Assembly (NCBI GenBank): GCA_954871525.1
Contig: OX940872.1
Coordinates: forward strand, 27,747,746-27,811,745
Direction: 5' to 3'
Source: Parietaria judaica
Taxonomy: Eukaryota > Streptophyta > Magnoliopsida > Rosales > Urticaceae
DNA length: 64,000 nt
Made by a program: the position numbers and the translations under genes. The notes beneath the pieces were generated by a model. That model ran no database searches, had not been told where the DNA came from, and saw only the letters and a program-made list of their open reading frames with translations. Positions 1-10,866 of this stretch are shown in pieces. Each line of letters opens with the position of its first letter. The stretch's first letter is position 1.

Positions 1-395
1 ACTCTTATTTGTTTATTTCTTTCTTATGTCGTTTTTTATTAATGACTCGTCATGTGATTTCTCTTTTTTTTTTATCACATATAATATATCAGATTATACA
101 TTATGTTTTTTAAACATGATATAATATATATTATGTTTTTATTAAACATATATAATGTGGGTTCAAAAACGGATTCTATAAAAAATGTTTCCTAGAACCG
201 GATTTCGAGCAGTTAAATCCGGGCATTTTCTGATTCTGGGTTGTAAAACCGTTTCTCGGGTATTTTGTAGAGGCCTAATCCTCCTAACAATTCAAATTCC
301 ATTCTTCTGCTGACTCAATTCATGAACACAAAATCATAAGGTGGACCAGTTTTTTTTTTTGGGGTTCTATATCATCTCAAATTACAGTTCCTGAC
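1..395. other. AT-rich 3' flank, no gene seen
   Basis: AT-rich sequence downstream of the first P450 gene, which lies on the minus strand. It probably contains that gene's 3' untranslated region near 300-395. I see no coding or repeat structure. Confidence 0.6.
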
Positions 396-1351
396 CTATC
401 CTTGAAGGCGATAAGTGGGAGTGGCGCGAAGATGATTCTTTCTCGGGGTCGTCAAGCCAAACACTTCGTCCGTATCCATCTCCGAAAGCGACATGCCGTC
501 CGGAAGCTCCCAGTCGAAGCAGTGCACTAGCTGTGCCACCACGAGGCGGAGCGTGGTGAGCCCCAGCTGCATGCCTGGACATCCCCGCCGCCCCGAGCCG
601 AACGGGATCAGCTGAAAGTCTCTTCCCCTCACGTCGATACTGCTTCCCTCAAACCTCTCGGGCAGAAACTCTTCGGGATTGCTCCACGTGTTGGGGTCCC
701 TTCCTATCGCCCACACATTCACGAGGACGCGAGCCTTTCCGGGTATGTCGAAGCCGTCGACGACACAGTCTTCGAGGGCTGCATGAGGGATGAGCAATGG
801 CGCGACGGGATGTAGCCTAAAGCTTTCCTTCACCACCATGTCTAGGTAGATCAGCTTCTCGAGATCGGATTCCTCGACCATTCTGCTCATTCCCACGACA
901 GTTTGGAGTTCTTTTTGGACTTTGTGAAGCGCTCTCGGGTGTTTGATGAGTTCCGTGATCATCCACTCTATCGCTGTCGCCGTTGTGTCCATTGAAGCTG
1001 CGAGCATATCCTATATATAGGATGGAAGCAAGTAATCGGATTACATATGGTATATTAGAATTTTAAGAATACTTGACATTATTAGCCTAGATTACATATG
1101 TACGCACAATTTTTGTGTCGTCGTAAGATTGAACCAAAAGAGTCGGGTATAGCATGGAGTTACTATAAGGCCAAGCAAAATTTACACAAATGCATTGAAT
1201 ATGTAGATTTTTGTACTCATTTTTATGTGCAAGTACAGAAAAGAGTCACTCTGTTGGCATAATCTTATATAATCTTGTCAAATGCGTGATAATGATCCTC
1301 AAATTGTGGATTTTTACCATTCCTTATGATAAAAGAAAGATATATAAAAAA

Positions 1352-1389
<38 letters not shown>

Positions 1390-2316
1390 TTGTGTCAAGA
1401 AAATAATAATTAATGCATATTCCGGGTTTGAGATTCTTACCAGCATCAGAGCTTTGATGTTAGGCTTTTCGATGGGGTACTCGGATTCCTTGGATTCCAT
1501 GAAACTCAACATGAGATCAACAAAGTCTTTGTTCCGATCATCATCCTTGGACCGGACGTGCTCGTCGATAATCTTCTCGAAGAAGGTGTCAAATACCTTG
1601 CTTAATTCCTTCATCCGCTTGGTGAAGCCTTGCAGGTCAAACGGAGCAAGGAAAGGTATATAATCTCCCAAGTTCGGGACCGCAGCCAAATGCAAGGCCT
1701 CTTCCACGACGGCCTTGAAGCCCCGCTCGTCAAAGTCCATGTTGGAGTACTTCTTCCCGAACACCATCCGGCATGTCATGTCCGCACTTAGTGCAGTGAT
1801 CTTTGCGCTGAGATCAACAGCGACGCAATTGCGAGCCGCCTCGCGAATGGATTTCACGAAGAGGCCGACTTCCTCGCTCCTCATGGGCTTGAAGGTGCTA
1901 ATCTTGGTGCTGCTGAAAAGCTCGAAAGTGCACATCTTGCGCATGCCTCGCCAATAAGAGCCGTAGGTCCCGAAGACCAAGTTTCTTTGGCCCCAAGACA
2001 TATGCCTCGCAGCTTCGCTGGGCGGCCGGCTTGCGAAAACAAGATCGTGGGTCTTGAGAAACAGCTCGGCGGCTTCAGGGGACGAGACTATAATCGTGGG
2101 CGTGACGCCTAGCCTCATGTGCATGATTGGGCCGTATTTTCGGGCTAGCTTTTGGAGATCGCGATGCGGCAATTTGCCCAACATGTGGAGTGTTCCGAAG
2201 AGAGGAAACCCTTTAGGCCCCGGAGGCAATTTCTTCCTCTTCTCGTTCCGTTTCCGTGGCAGAGCATAGAGTACTACTGCAACGAGCACCGCGGCTATCG
2301 CCCAAAATATAGCCAT
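396..2316 (-). CDS. Cytochrome P450, CYP736A-like (copy 1)
   Basis: Two exons on the minus strand: 1441-2316 (292 codons) and 396-1010 (204 codons plus stop), joined in phase 0 for 496 residues. The donor is GTAAG at 1440 and the acceptor ends ATATAG at 1011. Visible parts are an N-terminal membrane anchor, the hinge LPPGPKGFP near residue 30, the I-helix DTT, the K-helix ESFR, the PERF motif and the haem loop [10 protein letters not shown] with Cys436. The family is made of ER-anchored haem monooxygenases that need P450 reductase. A sandalwood CYP736A oxidises sesquiterpenes, but the substrate here cannot be read from sequence. It looks intact and resembles the copies at 36880 and 40644. The start is the ATG at 2316, because the codon just upstream is GTG. 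Family assignment is from recalled motifs. Confidence 0.9.
1354..1388. repeat. (AT)n microsatellite in CYP736A-1 intron
   Basis: A run of about 17 AT dinucleotides inside the 430-bp intron (1011-1440) of the first CYP736A-like gene. It is the main difference from the compact 129-bp intron of the second copy. Confidence 0.9.
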
Positions 2317-2749
2317 CACTGTATTTCTTCAACGCTGCAAAATCAAGGTCAATTAAGCAAAGTCTCATAAGTTATTACTTCGATATATCAGAGAGAGAGA
2401 GAGACTTGTGTTAGTTAGAGCCACAATGGCGATTGAATAGGAGGTAGATGAAGCTGTTAATGGCAGATCTGTGTACACATGATCACATGTTTAAATAAAT
2501 TTAAAATAATATGTTCACCTCGATGCGCGTAGTAAATCCATAAGAATAAGATATATATATGTATAAAAATTGTTAATTAGACATCGTGGAATCACATGTG
2601 TATATATACTAGAAATCATTTTCAAATGTTATCTTTCCATGATAGCGGTTAATGATCAATCAATAATCAATACATTCCAGGTTGATATATAATAGTTTAT
2701 TAGATATCATGAGATCACATATATCATGTTGTAGGTGCCGACTATTTTA

Positions 2750-2792
<43 letters not shown>

Positions 2793-2934
2793 ACAATTTT
2801 GATGGTAGAGGAGCACATACTTTATAGTAGTTTATATTTTACAAGTTGTTGTATTGCTACTTAAGATTATTATAATTTTAGATGTATATTCTAAAGATTT
2901 CACGTGTGTTTTGTTTAAAAAAAAAAACAAATTG
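2317..2934. other. Upstream region of CYP736A-1
   Basis: AT-rich promoter-side DNA for the minus-strand P450. It contains a GA run near 2391-2404 and an (AT)n microsatellite at about 2753-2789. I see no coding sequence and cannot assign a TATA box among the many AT tracts. Confidence 0.5.
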
Positions 2935-3261
2935 TATTAAATTAATTGAAAAAAGTGTTCGATTTTGATAAGAAACAAATGCCAAACATTGACAACTTTG
3001 GCTATAAAATAAATAAAAAAAGGAATTTATGCGACTACAAAAACGAATAGATTAAATACTAATTGGAGTAAAAGTATCCATTTTTTTAAATAGTACCATA
3101 TATACTCAAGACTTTAACTGCTCTAATTACATACCCAAGATCACGAAAGTTGCATGTTCGATTTTTTTTTTTTTTTTTGCTTTCATATGTCTTCGTTTAC
3201 CAAGTCATTTACAAGGGCATAAAAAATCTCAAAAACATGAAAAAATAGTGTTATTTTTTTT
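2935..3261. repeat. Duplicated segment, left part (paralog of 29690-30090)
   Basis: This segment aligns in direct orientation with 29695-30060. Shared landmarks are an ACTTTGGCTATAAAATAAA block, the ACGAATAGATT block and the TACCCAAGATCA block, in the same order and spacing. In this copy the homology breaks at about 3261, where the LINE begins, and resumes at about 7180. That makes the 29690 copy an empty site. Confidence 0.8.
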
Positions 3262-3839
3262 TAATTTAAAGATGGAGGCCCGAAATCTCGCAAAGTGAAC
3301 TCGAATCTCAATTAAGTTGGCACCCAAGAAACACTAAGAAAGAAGCGGGGCTCGAAATAATATAAATGAAAATGTCAAGAATTACACCCAAAACAAAACA
3401 GGAGAACTATCTAAATCTAAAGTTCTCTTTCGAACAAATGTCATGGTTTACTATTAACTTTCTTGAATGAAAGTATAGAGAAGACGATCGAAAGAGAGAA
3501 ACGAGTTTGAAAAATACATCAGATTCTCATTAAAATCCATCAAGAAGAATTACAAATGAAGGCTATAAATAGCACAACGAGAATGACCGTAAACAGACTT
3601 ACAGTACAAACGACATGACAATAACAACTGAGCAAAAGAAACGACACATAGCTAATAAACGACACAATAACATGAAGTTTGTCGCTGATATGAAATAAGG
3701 AGTGGATCTGCCCGATGAGGTTAAAGCGATGAAGGAGTGATGAAGCTTTACGATGAACAACAAGCTTCGAGAATGGCTGTGATCAACCTATATTCTTAAT
3801 ATTTACAAAAGACGAAGTAAAATCCGGGTGCGAATGCCA

Positions 3840-6800
3840 CTAATGATTACCCAAATTATGAGCTCCAAAACTAGCTAAAGCATCGGGTACTCTATTTCCT
3901 TCCCGAAAGATATGAGACACTCTGAAGTTGATGACTTCCACAAAGCGGATGCATTTGGACCGACGAGCACGTAACCTCCAACGGACCAAACTCGATTTCT
4001 TCTGAAAAAGTTGAACTACATATGTAGAGTCGCACTCGAGCCATAGGTTCTCCCAATGAAATTCCATCGCTTTTTCCACTGCAAATACTGCGGCCATCAC
4101 TTCTGCTTCATAAGCAAAAACAGAGTCAATGTGAAAAGAGAACGAGCCATGAGGAAATCCACGGCAAGTTCTAAAAATGCCTCCAGCTCCTGCCACTCCC
4201 GGAGTACCCATAGAAGAACCGTCAGTGTTGCATTTTAACACCGATGTGGGAGGAAAACGCCATATAACAGGAATGATTTTCGGAGCTTCTCTGGGCTGAA
4301 TGTTAATGCCGAAAGTATTCAAAATTTTGAGATCCTCCAAAGTGCTTCCAGTCCCCAGTTTGAAGAAACTTGCTTCCTTAATAAGTCGCCAGATGTGCCT
4401 CAAAAAAATGTGAATGTTAGGAATCACATCATCAAACAAACATGCATTTCTCGTATGCCAAATTAGCCAAATTGTCGAGATAATCGCAGTATTCCAAAGG
4501 GCAAAAACTTGAGGGTTTAGATAAATAGAGGCGGCGTCTGAGAGCAATAAGGTTAGAGACCCACCTCTATTAATAGGTTTAAGAAAAATACTAGATATCG
4601 CGATCCAAACCGACCCCACAAAGTCATAGTGAACAAAGATATGGTTAGAATCCTCCACCCGATTGTTGCACAAACGACACATGGATGCTAAAGAGAATCA
4701 TTTTTTCTGTAAAGTGAGCTCAGTCGGAATAAAATCTAAAAGAGCCATCCAACAAGTAATAGACCTCGAAGGTGGAAGAAATTCCTTCCATAAAAACTTA
4801 TGCCATTGAGGAAACAAATTATAGTTAGAACAAAACATATTGTAGATCGATTTCACTGAAAACATACCGTCCTTACTGGGGTAGCCAAACGCACACATCA
4901 TTCGCTTCCTCGATAAAAATGTACTTATTAATATCATCGGAGACTGCCGTCGACAAATTAGGAGGCAAATTTCAACAATCATCAACTCGATAATCAGAAA
5001 CTTTAGCCGTGAGATTGCTTCGGTTTTGTAAAGGAATATTTTCTCTATCGGCTACACAAGGATGCAACCAATTATCAAGCCAAAAGTTCTTATTTGAATG
5101 TTCGATAATAAACCAGAGAATATTGTCTGCAACCAAATAGAAACAAGGTCTTAACGAACACCGAATAGAGGAGGGAATAACTTTAGCTTTCAGATAGTCA
5201 TTTGTATTAAAGATCATGTCTTTTATCAAACTCAAAGGGAAGGAATTCGCATAAATGAATTGCCAAGATAACTTTCCAATCATGGCCTTATTCAGGGCAC
5301 TCAAATTCTTCACTCCAATGCCCCCATCTGAAATAGATAAACAAAAAATATTCCAAGGCACAACAACCAATTTTCTACTATCAATAGATCCCGACCAAAT
5401 AAAATTCCTCACATATTTTTCTAATTTTGATAAGAGACTTTTCGGCCAAGCATAAATCGAGAAAGAATGGAGAAAAGAACTTTGAATCACCGAGTTAACA
5501 AGAGTGATCCTACCCGCCAAAGACAAAGTGGAGCCTTTCCAACTAGCAAACTTACTCAAGATTTTATCGGCCACAGGCTGCAACCAGTTTTTCCTTGGAG
5601 CGCCCTTAAATAAAGGAACTCCGAGATAAAGAAACGGCAAGGAAATCTCCTTGAACTTCATGGAATTAACAATGCTTAGCCTCCGATGATTGCATAATTT
5701 ATCGCTAAAGATAACACCAGACTTGGACCAATTAACAACTTGACCCGAAAGAGAAGAATAGATATAAAAAACCTCAGAAACTGCACGCACATTACTTTTA
5801 GTGGCAGCCCCAAATAACAACACATCATCAGCATATAATAAATGAGAATTGAAAACTGTATTACCCGTGTATGTTATATCTTTCCATTTATTATCCTCCA
5901 CGTATTTCTAATAAGTCTGCTTAAGAAATCCTCGACAATTACGAATAAAAGAGGAGATAAAGGGTCTCCTTGACGAACACCTCTTTTGCACCGAAAATAA
6001 CCTTTAGCCGAGCCATTTAGCATAATCGAGATCCTAGCCCAGGAGAAAATCTCAAGAATCCAATCCCTGAATTTTAAAGAGAATCCGAAGGCTTCCAGAA
6101 CGTCTAAATAAAACCCCAATCCATGGTGTCGAAAGCTTTCCTGATATCAATCTTCAAGGCCATATTGCCACTGAAATTCTTCTTATCTAACACATTTATT
6201 CCTTCAGAAGCCGCCGCTATACAGTGGGCGATATTCCGGCCTTTGACAAAGCCAAATTGGTTGTCAGATAAAATACACGCTGCAATGCTAGAAAGTCTGT
6301 CTGCCAATATTTTAGTAATACTTTTGAAGCAAAAATTTATCAAAATAATTGGTCTAAAGTGATCAATCTCCACCGCCTCTTTAACCTTAGGAATGAGAAC
6401 CATTAGACTTGAATTAAGCCCAGTAGAAATGATTCCATTAACAAAGAAACTTTGCACGCTCTGAAAGACGTCGGACCCAAAAATATCCCAAAATGCTTGA
6501 AATCTTTTACCATTGAAACCATCCGGACCGGAGAGCTGTTGCCATCCATGCTGAAAACCATGGTCCGAATCTCGTCGCAAGAAGGGGTCATGGTGAGCAT
6601 ATAATTCTCAACATCACCAACAGAAACAGGAATGACATTCTTTACAAGATCGATATTTTGTGAAGACTGAGAGGCTGAGCAAAAAATATCTTCATAGAAA
6701 CGAACAATGTGCGTAGAAATATCATCTTGGATCACAGAAAGCACACTGTTAATCCGAAGAGAGTTGATATTCATGCGAGATTTCTTTATGGAAGAGAAGC

Positions 6801-7044
6801 GGTGAAAGAAAGAAGAATTTCGATCCCCGTCTTTCAACCAATTATTTCGACTCTTCTCTTTTAGAAAAATCTCATTTTGCTTAAGCGCCACATCAAGCTC
6901 AGAGTGTGCCAAAATTTCTTTAGCAAACAAAGATTCAGAAAAGCCATCACGAGCAATTTCGTTTTGAGTATCCATTAAAGTAGTTTCAGTGTCCAGAATC
7001 CTTTTTCCAAGATAACCGAAAATCTCTCTGTTCCAGATCTTCAA
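3840..7044 (-). pseudogene. LINE ORF2 remnant: RT, zinc knuckle and RNase H
   Basis: Broken ORF2 read from 7044 down to 3840. Order: pre-RT linker (7044-6540); RT N-half with KAFDTMDW and GVRQGDPLSP (6540-5880); RT catalytic YADD (about 5820) and thumb to about 4975; zinc-knuckle with CxxC (about 4680); RNase H with NTDG, AYEAEV, LECDS and NRVPDALA (about 4240-3860), covering the four acidic positions. Frame changes near 6540 and 6115, and stops near 5900, 4975 and 4690, break it into at least five frames. It cannot make a functional protein. Fairly conserved residues suggest a moderate age. Confidence 0.85.
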
Positions 7045-7141
7045 AGCTTTACGTAAAATTTGAGCTTAATACCAAGGTCTTGCATGGGGGCAACACCCGG
7101 GGTATCGAGCTAATTGGACGCAATAAAGTTTCGTAAATCTG

Positions 7142-7175
7142 CCCTAACCCTAAACCCTAAACCCTAAACCCTAAA
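7142..7175 (+). repeat. Interstitial telomere-type repeat (CCCTAAA)n
   Basis: One CCCTAA unit followed by four CCCTAAA units, ending in A8. This is the plant telomere C-strand repeat. It sits exactly at the 5' (right) border of the truncated LINE and is absent from the paralogous empty site at about 30090. Confidence 0.9.
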
Positions 7176-7180
7176 AAAAA

Positions 7181-7454
7181 GTGTCAATTTGAATTGTAAA
7201 CGTGTAAAAAAAAGGCAACATTAATGGAGACACGTGAGACAAAATCAGTAAAAAACACAAATTTCACGACATTGGGTTTATAATCAGCACAGTTAAAAGT
7301 TTGGGAATACTTTACACTATATAGTTTGTACAAAATTATCAAAATTTTTGCGTCAATTATCATTGAAAATTGAGCTAGGAGCCCGATAAAGATAGTAGCT
7401 GTTCAATGCCGAATCAAAAGGGTGTCGTTTATTTCCAAACAAGTAACAACGGCA
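7181..7454. repeat. Duplicated segment, middle part (paralog of about 30070-30353)
   Basis: Aligns directly with 30090-30353. Shared landmarks are CAACATTAATGGAGA, ACGTGAGACAAAATCA, AAAGTTTGGGAATA and the AACAAGTNACAACG block. Homology breaks at about 7455, where element A begins, and resumes at 8849. Confidence 0.8.
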
Positions 7455-7814
7455 TAAATGGACAAATGAGGGAAATGCCCATTTATGTCTCAAGGTTTAA
7501 AAAAATGCCAATTTCTAATTATGGTAATCATAACCACCAACAAATTCAAATATGGACTAATATGCCTTTCCAGTTAAGTCACGCTTTATTTTAATTCGTT
7601 TTTAATTAAAATATAAAAAAACAAATATTATCCTTAAATGTAGCAAACTAAAAAAATCAAAATTTATACTTCCTATTTTAACGATTAAAAAAATATTTTG
7701 AAATATTAATTGGTTTTGAAATATTGTTATCCCTGTTAACAAGGATTATAACGATTTGTAATTTGAAAATCATAATTCTCAAAATTAATTGTATAATTTC
7801 AGCCTAATTTTCGT

Positions 7815-8205
7815 GTGTTAAACTGTAAATATAATTACATAATTTTGATAAAGCTGTAGTTATGAAACTGTAAATATAGTTACAAAATTTCAATAAAGTT
7901 GTAGTAATAAAACTGTAAATATATTTATGACAAATCATTAACCTAAACCTCAGGACATTGTGCAGTACGTGCAGTAAACTGTAAATATAGTTACTAAATT
8001 TTAATAAAGTTGTAGTTATAAAACTGTAAATATATTTATGACAATTCAATAACCTATTGAACCTCGGGGGATTGTGTTTTTTTTTTACGAGCGTCCGTAG
8101 GATTTTCAACCTAAATAGTACGTGTAGTAAACTGTAAATATGATTACAAAATTTTCAATAAAGTTGTAGTTATAAACTGTAAATATATTTACGAAATTTA
8201 AAAAA
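7815..8205. repeat. Tandem array inside element A (CTGTAAATATAGTTAC unit)
   Basis: About six to seven degenerate copies of a unit containing AACTGTAAATATA, a TTAC block and AATAAAGTTGTAGTTATAAA. They also form higher-order units, with a CCTCGGGACATTG-like spacer in two of them. Confidence 0.75.
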
Positions 8206-8214
8206 ACTATAAAT

Positions 8215-8450
8215 AAACGACGAATAAACTATTTACAAACAAACGACGGCGAATGAGAAACGGTGAATAAACGACGGCGATCGAGAAACAGTGAATAAGC
8301 GACGACGAACCTCCGCGAGCAAATGAGCAAACCTCCGCGAGCGAACAAGCGACAAACGACGGCGATCGAGAAACGACGAACAAACGACGGCGAACCTCCG
8401 CGAGCAAACGAGCAAACCTCAGCGAGCGAACGAGCAAGAGAATCGAAGAG
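8215..8450. repeat. GC-richer minisatellite inside element A
   Basis: Interleaved repeats of AACGACGGCGATCGAGAAAC and CCTCCGCGAGCAAACGAGCA. The array keeps two minus-strand reading frames open by repetition alone. The encoded Arg/Ser-rich strings look like artefacts rather than a protein. Confidence 0.75.
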
Positions 8451-8848
8451 GAGAAGGAATCGGCATGAGAGGACTCGAGGAGTGATGGATTAAATGACGG
8501 TCTTAACCGAGCGACTATGTTCGCTGGAGCAAGTTTCGAATCGTCCTGAGTGAGAAAGAGAGAGTGAGTGAGAGAAAGAGAGAGATGGTGGAAGGGAGAG
8601 GAGAGAGTGAAAAGAAAAAGGAAACAAATAATTATTAAATGAAATTGTATTTAATAGTTTGAAAATAATTCGAAATTAAAATATATAATAAATAATTATA
8701 TACGAAAATTTAAAATATATAATTAATATTAAAGTTTGAATGGTCCAAAATAATTTATTAATAGATATAAAATAATTATTTAAAACTATGGGCAATTCCC
8801 TTAAACCTTAAGTGGTTTTTAGGCATTTAGTGAGTTTATTATATATAT

Positions 8849-8960
8849 TTTCAGTTTTGTGTGTCGTTTAAGAGCTTTATATTGCTCAAAGATCGTTTTT
8901 TTTTTTTTTTTTTTTGTGTCGTTTAAGAGCTATATTGGACAACTACAAAGATCTTTCTTT
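8849..8960. repeat. Duplicated segment, right part (paralog of 30355-30425)
   Basis: Matches TTTTCAGTTTTGTGTGTCG and the following TTTAAGAGCT block at 30363-30390. In this copy the GTGTCGTTTAAGAGCT unit occurs twice around a T-run at 8889-8916. Confidence 0.75.
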
Positions 8961-9400
8961 GGACTTTTCAAGGGACTTAAACTTATATATGTAATTTAAT
9001 AAGCCTATGAAATGTCCAAAACGTAACAAAACTTTTAAAGATTTGCCTATAGTTTCATAAAACTCATTTTTGCCCATTTATGATATTTTTGTTTCCAAAC
9101 TAACCTGCACATATAATGATTAGTTTTATATGTAAAAATAAAATTATTTATTTTTTAATCATTGACCGATGTTTATTAGTTGGCACTGATTCAAAATTCA
9201 CAAAAATAAATCAAAACCCTAAAACTCTGCAAGAAGATCGCCATTCTCTCCTCCATAACCATTGTCTCTTCCCCCTTTCTCTCTCTAAAAAGGCGTCGTC
9301 AAATCTCTGTCTCATCCAGTCCGCCGCCTTCGTCGGCAGCTTCACCTGCTTTATTGAAGCCAGAGTTCGTGAGCCAGAGCGACGTCCGGCAACGGCAACT

Positions 9401-9595
9401 GCGGGGATCGGTGCCGGATTCATCACTGCCACGCCCAACATCACGAGCCTTTGCGAAGTTGATAGGGTCATAGGGCTGCTCGAGTGCGACAACATCAGGG
9501 TCATCAAGATGACCGTGAACCGGGTTAGGTTGAACATGATCAAACGTGAGGACCCGATGTCTGTGCTCGATGTGCAAGAGATGTTGGGGCTAAGT
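9401..9595 (+). pseudogene. Captured fragment of chloroplast MinD
   Basis: Lies in an open frame of 161 codons that starts at 9116. From 9401 the translation reads AGIGAGFITA, then TPNITSLCEVDRVIGLLECD, then IRVIKMTVNRVRLNMI and SVLDVQEMLGLS before a stop. This matches the C-terminal half of plastid MinD, the ATPase that positions the chloroplast division ring. Relative to my recollection of plant MinD, about eleven codons are missing after GFITA, and the frame stops right after EMLGLS, losing the C-terminus. The P-loop half is absent. The first 95 codons are not MinD. Not a functional MinD; whether the chimeric frame is expressed is unknown. Confidence 0.8.
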
Positions 9596-9743
9596 ACCTA
9601 AGTATATTGGTAATTACAGTTACGATTACCTAATTGCAGTTTTGTAATTAAAATTATCGAATTACAATTTCGTATATAAACTTACAGTTTGATAAATACA
9701 ATTACCGAATCGTAATTTTTTAATTATAATTACAGTTTTCATT

Positions 9744-10339
9744 AGGGGTGAGCATGGGTTGGGTTGGGCCGCCCCGACGCTTTTTATGGACCCGATCTGA
9801 TCACTTCGGGTTCCTAAAAAAAAAGCCCGATCCGACCCAAAATTTTTCAATGCCCGAACCAAACCGACCCGATAAAATTCGGGTTGGGTTGGTTTGGGTC
9901 GCCATGGCCCGATTAATTAAAATTTAATCTTATATAAGAAAAAATAATATGAAAAAAATGCATCAATGTAACTCAAAATTCAAGTAAAAATACCCCAAAC
10001 AAATTTAATCAAACAAACATACACTAAACAATGTAAAACATAAAAATGGTAGATTGAATGGTCTTTAATTGTAAATAAAATTGAGAATGAAAATTTTAAA
10101 AGATTAAAGATTACACTACTTGAATAAAAATTAATATGAAATATGTATTTATTATATTGGTCGGGTCGGAGACCCCGACCCGACCCAAGGCTTTGGACCC
10201 GACCCCGACCCGAATAATAGTCGGGTCCGGCCCGATCCGACCTAACTTTGAGCGGGTTAGATTGGGCGGGTTAGATTGTGGTCGGGTCTCTAACGGATTG
10301 GGTTGGGCCATCGGGTTGGGTCTAAAATGCTCACCCCTA
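9744..10339. mobile_element. hAT-type non-autonomous element, copy 1 (596 bp)
   Basis: Termini are TAGGGGTGAGCA and its inverse TGCTCACCCCTA. A perfect 8-bp target duplication GTTTTCAT flanks it at 9736-9743 and 10340-10347. Both ends are rich in GGGTTGGGTTGGG and CCCGACCCGAC blocks. No coding capacity. A near-identical copy sits at 41288-41884. Confidence 0.92.
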
Positions 10340-10866
10340 GTTTTCATATACAACTTCGTAATTAAATTTACAGGTACATTATTCATTACGCTTTTATATT
10401 TATAGTTACCAGTATCGTATAATTACGATTTTTTTTTTGCATTTCGTATATATAGTTACAACTTTATAATTATAGAACTCTTTCGAAAATACATACGTAA
10501 ATATTGTTACAGTTTCGTTAATCATGATACATACTTATAGATTCGTATTTAAAATTACAAAATTACATGAGAAAATATTTTTAGTTACGATTTCTTTTAG
10601 ACTACTGATTAATAGAATAGAATTGAATAAGTAATTACAAAATAGGAAGACTAGTACTTAATTTATAATAAAGGAAATAAATTTGTATTTAAATAACGTG
10701 GCTGAATCCTTATTGTTGCTACAATTAAGGATGATTAGTTATTTGATATTTAAAAAAAGAAGGGTATATTGGTCCATATTTCAATTAGTTGATGATTTTA
10801 ATTACCAAAAATAGATTTAGGCATTTTTTTTGAAACCTTGAATCACAAATGGGCATTTGGCTCTTA

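Larger units (their letters stand above)
3262..7180 (-). mobile_element. 5'-truncated LINE (non-LTR retrotransposon)
   Basis: A minus-strand non-LTR element whose 3' end lies to the left, next to a T-run that would be its poly(A) tail, and whose 5' end lies at about 7180. The RT linker, RT, zinc-knuckle and RNase H regions are present. No endonuclease domain is seen, so it is 5'-truncated as LINEs often are. Comparison with the paralogous segment at 29690-30421, which lacks it, brackets the insertion. Related AGTGT-AATTT strings at 3248 and 7178 may be a decayed target duplication. The 5' junction carries telomere-type repeats at 7142-7175. Confidence 0.85.
7455..8848. mobile_element. Non-autonomous transposon-like insertion A, about 1.4 kb
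   Basis: Defined by comparison: the segment at 30310-30400 runs straight across a point where this copy has about 1.39 kb extra. The left end has GGGAAATGCCCATTTATG; the right end, read on the other strand, has GGGAATTGCCCATA. These ends are shared with element B and with a relic near 35400, so this is a family. I see no transposase. The inside is tandem repeats. The long terminal similarity to B suggests a Mutator-type element, but I could not confirm a target duplication. Confidence 0.6.
9000..10866. mobile_element. Non-autonomous TIR element B carrying a gene fragment
   Basis: The right end (about 10740-10866), read on the minus strand, matches the left end of element A (7467-7595) for about 125 bp, including AAATGCCCATTTGTGATTC and the GGACCAATAT block. 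The left end near 9004-9090 carries related but shorter similarity (TGCCCATTTATGAT and ATGAAATGTCCAAAA). The interior holds a promoter-like 5' leader, the MinD fragment and a nested hAT element. A gene fragment carried between transposon-type ends is the hallmark of a Pack-type element. The exact left border is uncertain. Confidence 0.55.

Noticed and set aside
7815..8205. A CRISPR-like array
   Set aside because: The spacing is irregular, the units are degenerate, and this is plant nuclear DNA inside a transposon.
8207..8437. Arg/Ser-rich protein on the minus strand
   Set aside because: Two overlapping frames stay open because of a tandem repeat with a length divisible by three. No similarity to a protein family and no promoter.
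9211..9577. Minus-strand frames opposite the MinD fragment
   Set aside because: They are shadows of the plus-strand frame, which has the recognisable MinD match.
9116..9601. A functional MinD gene
   Set aside because: The P-loop half and the C-terminus are missing and a conserved block is deleted.
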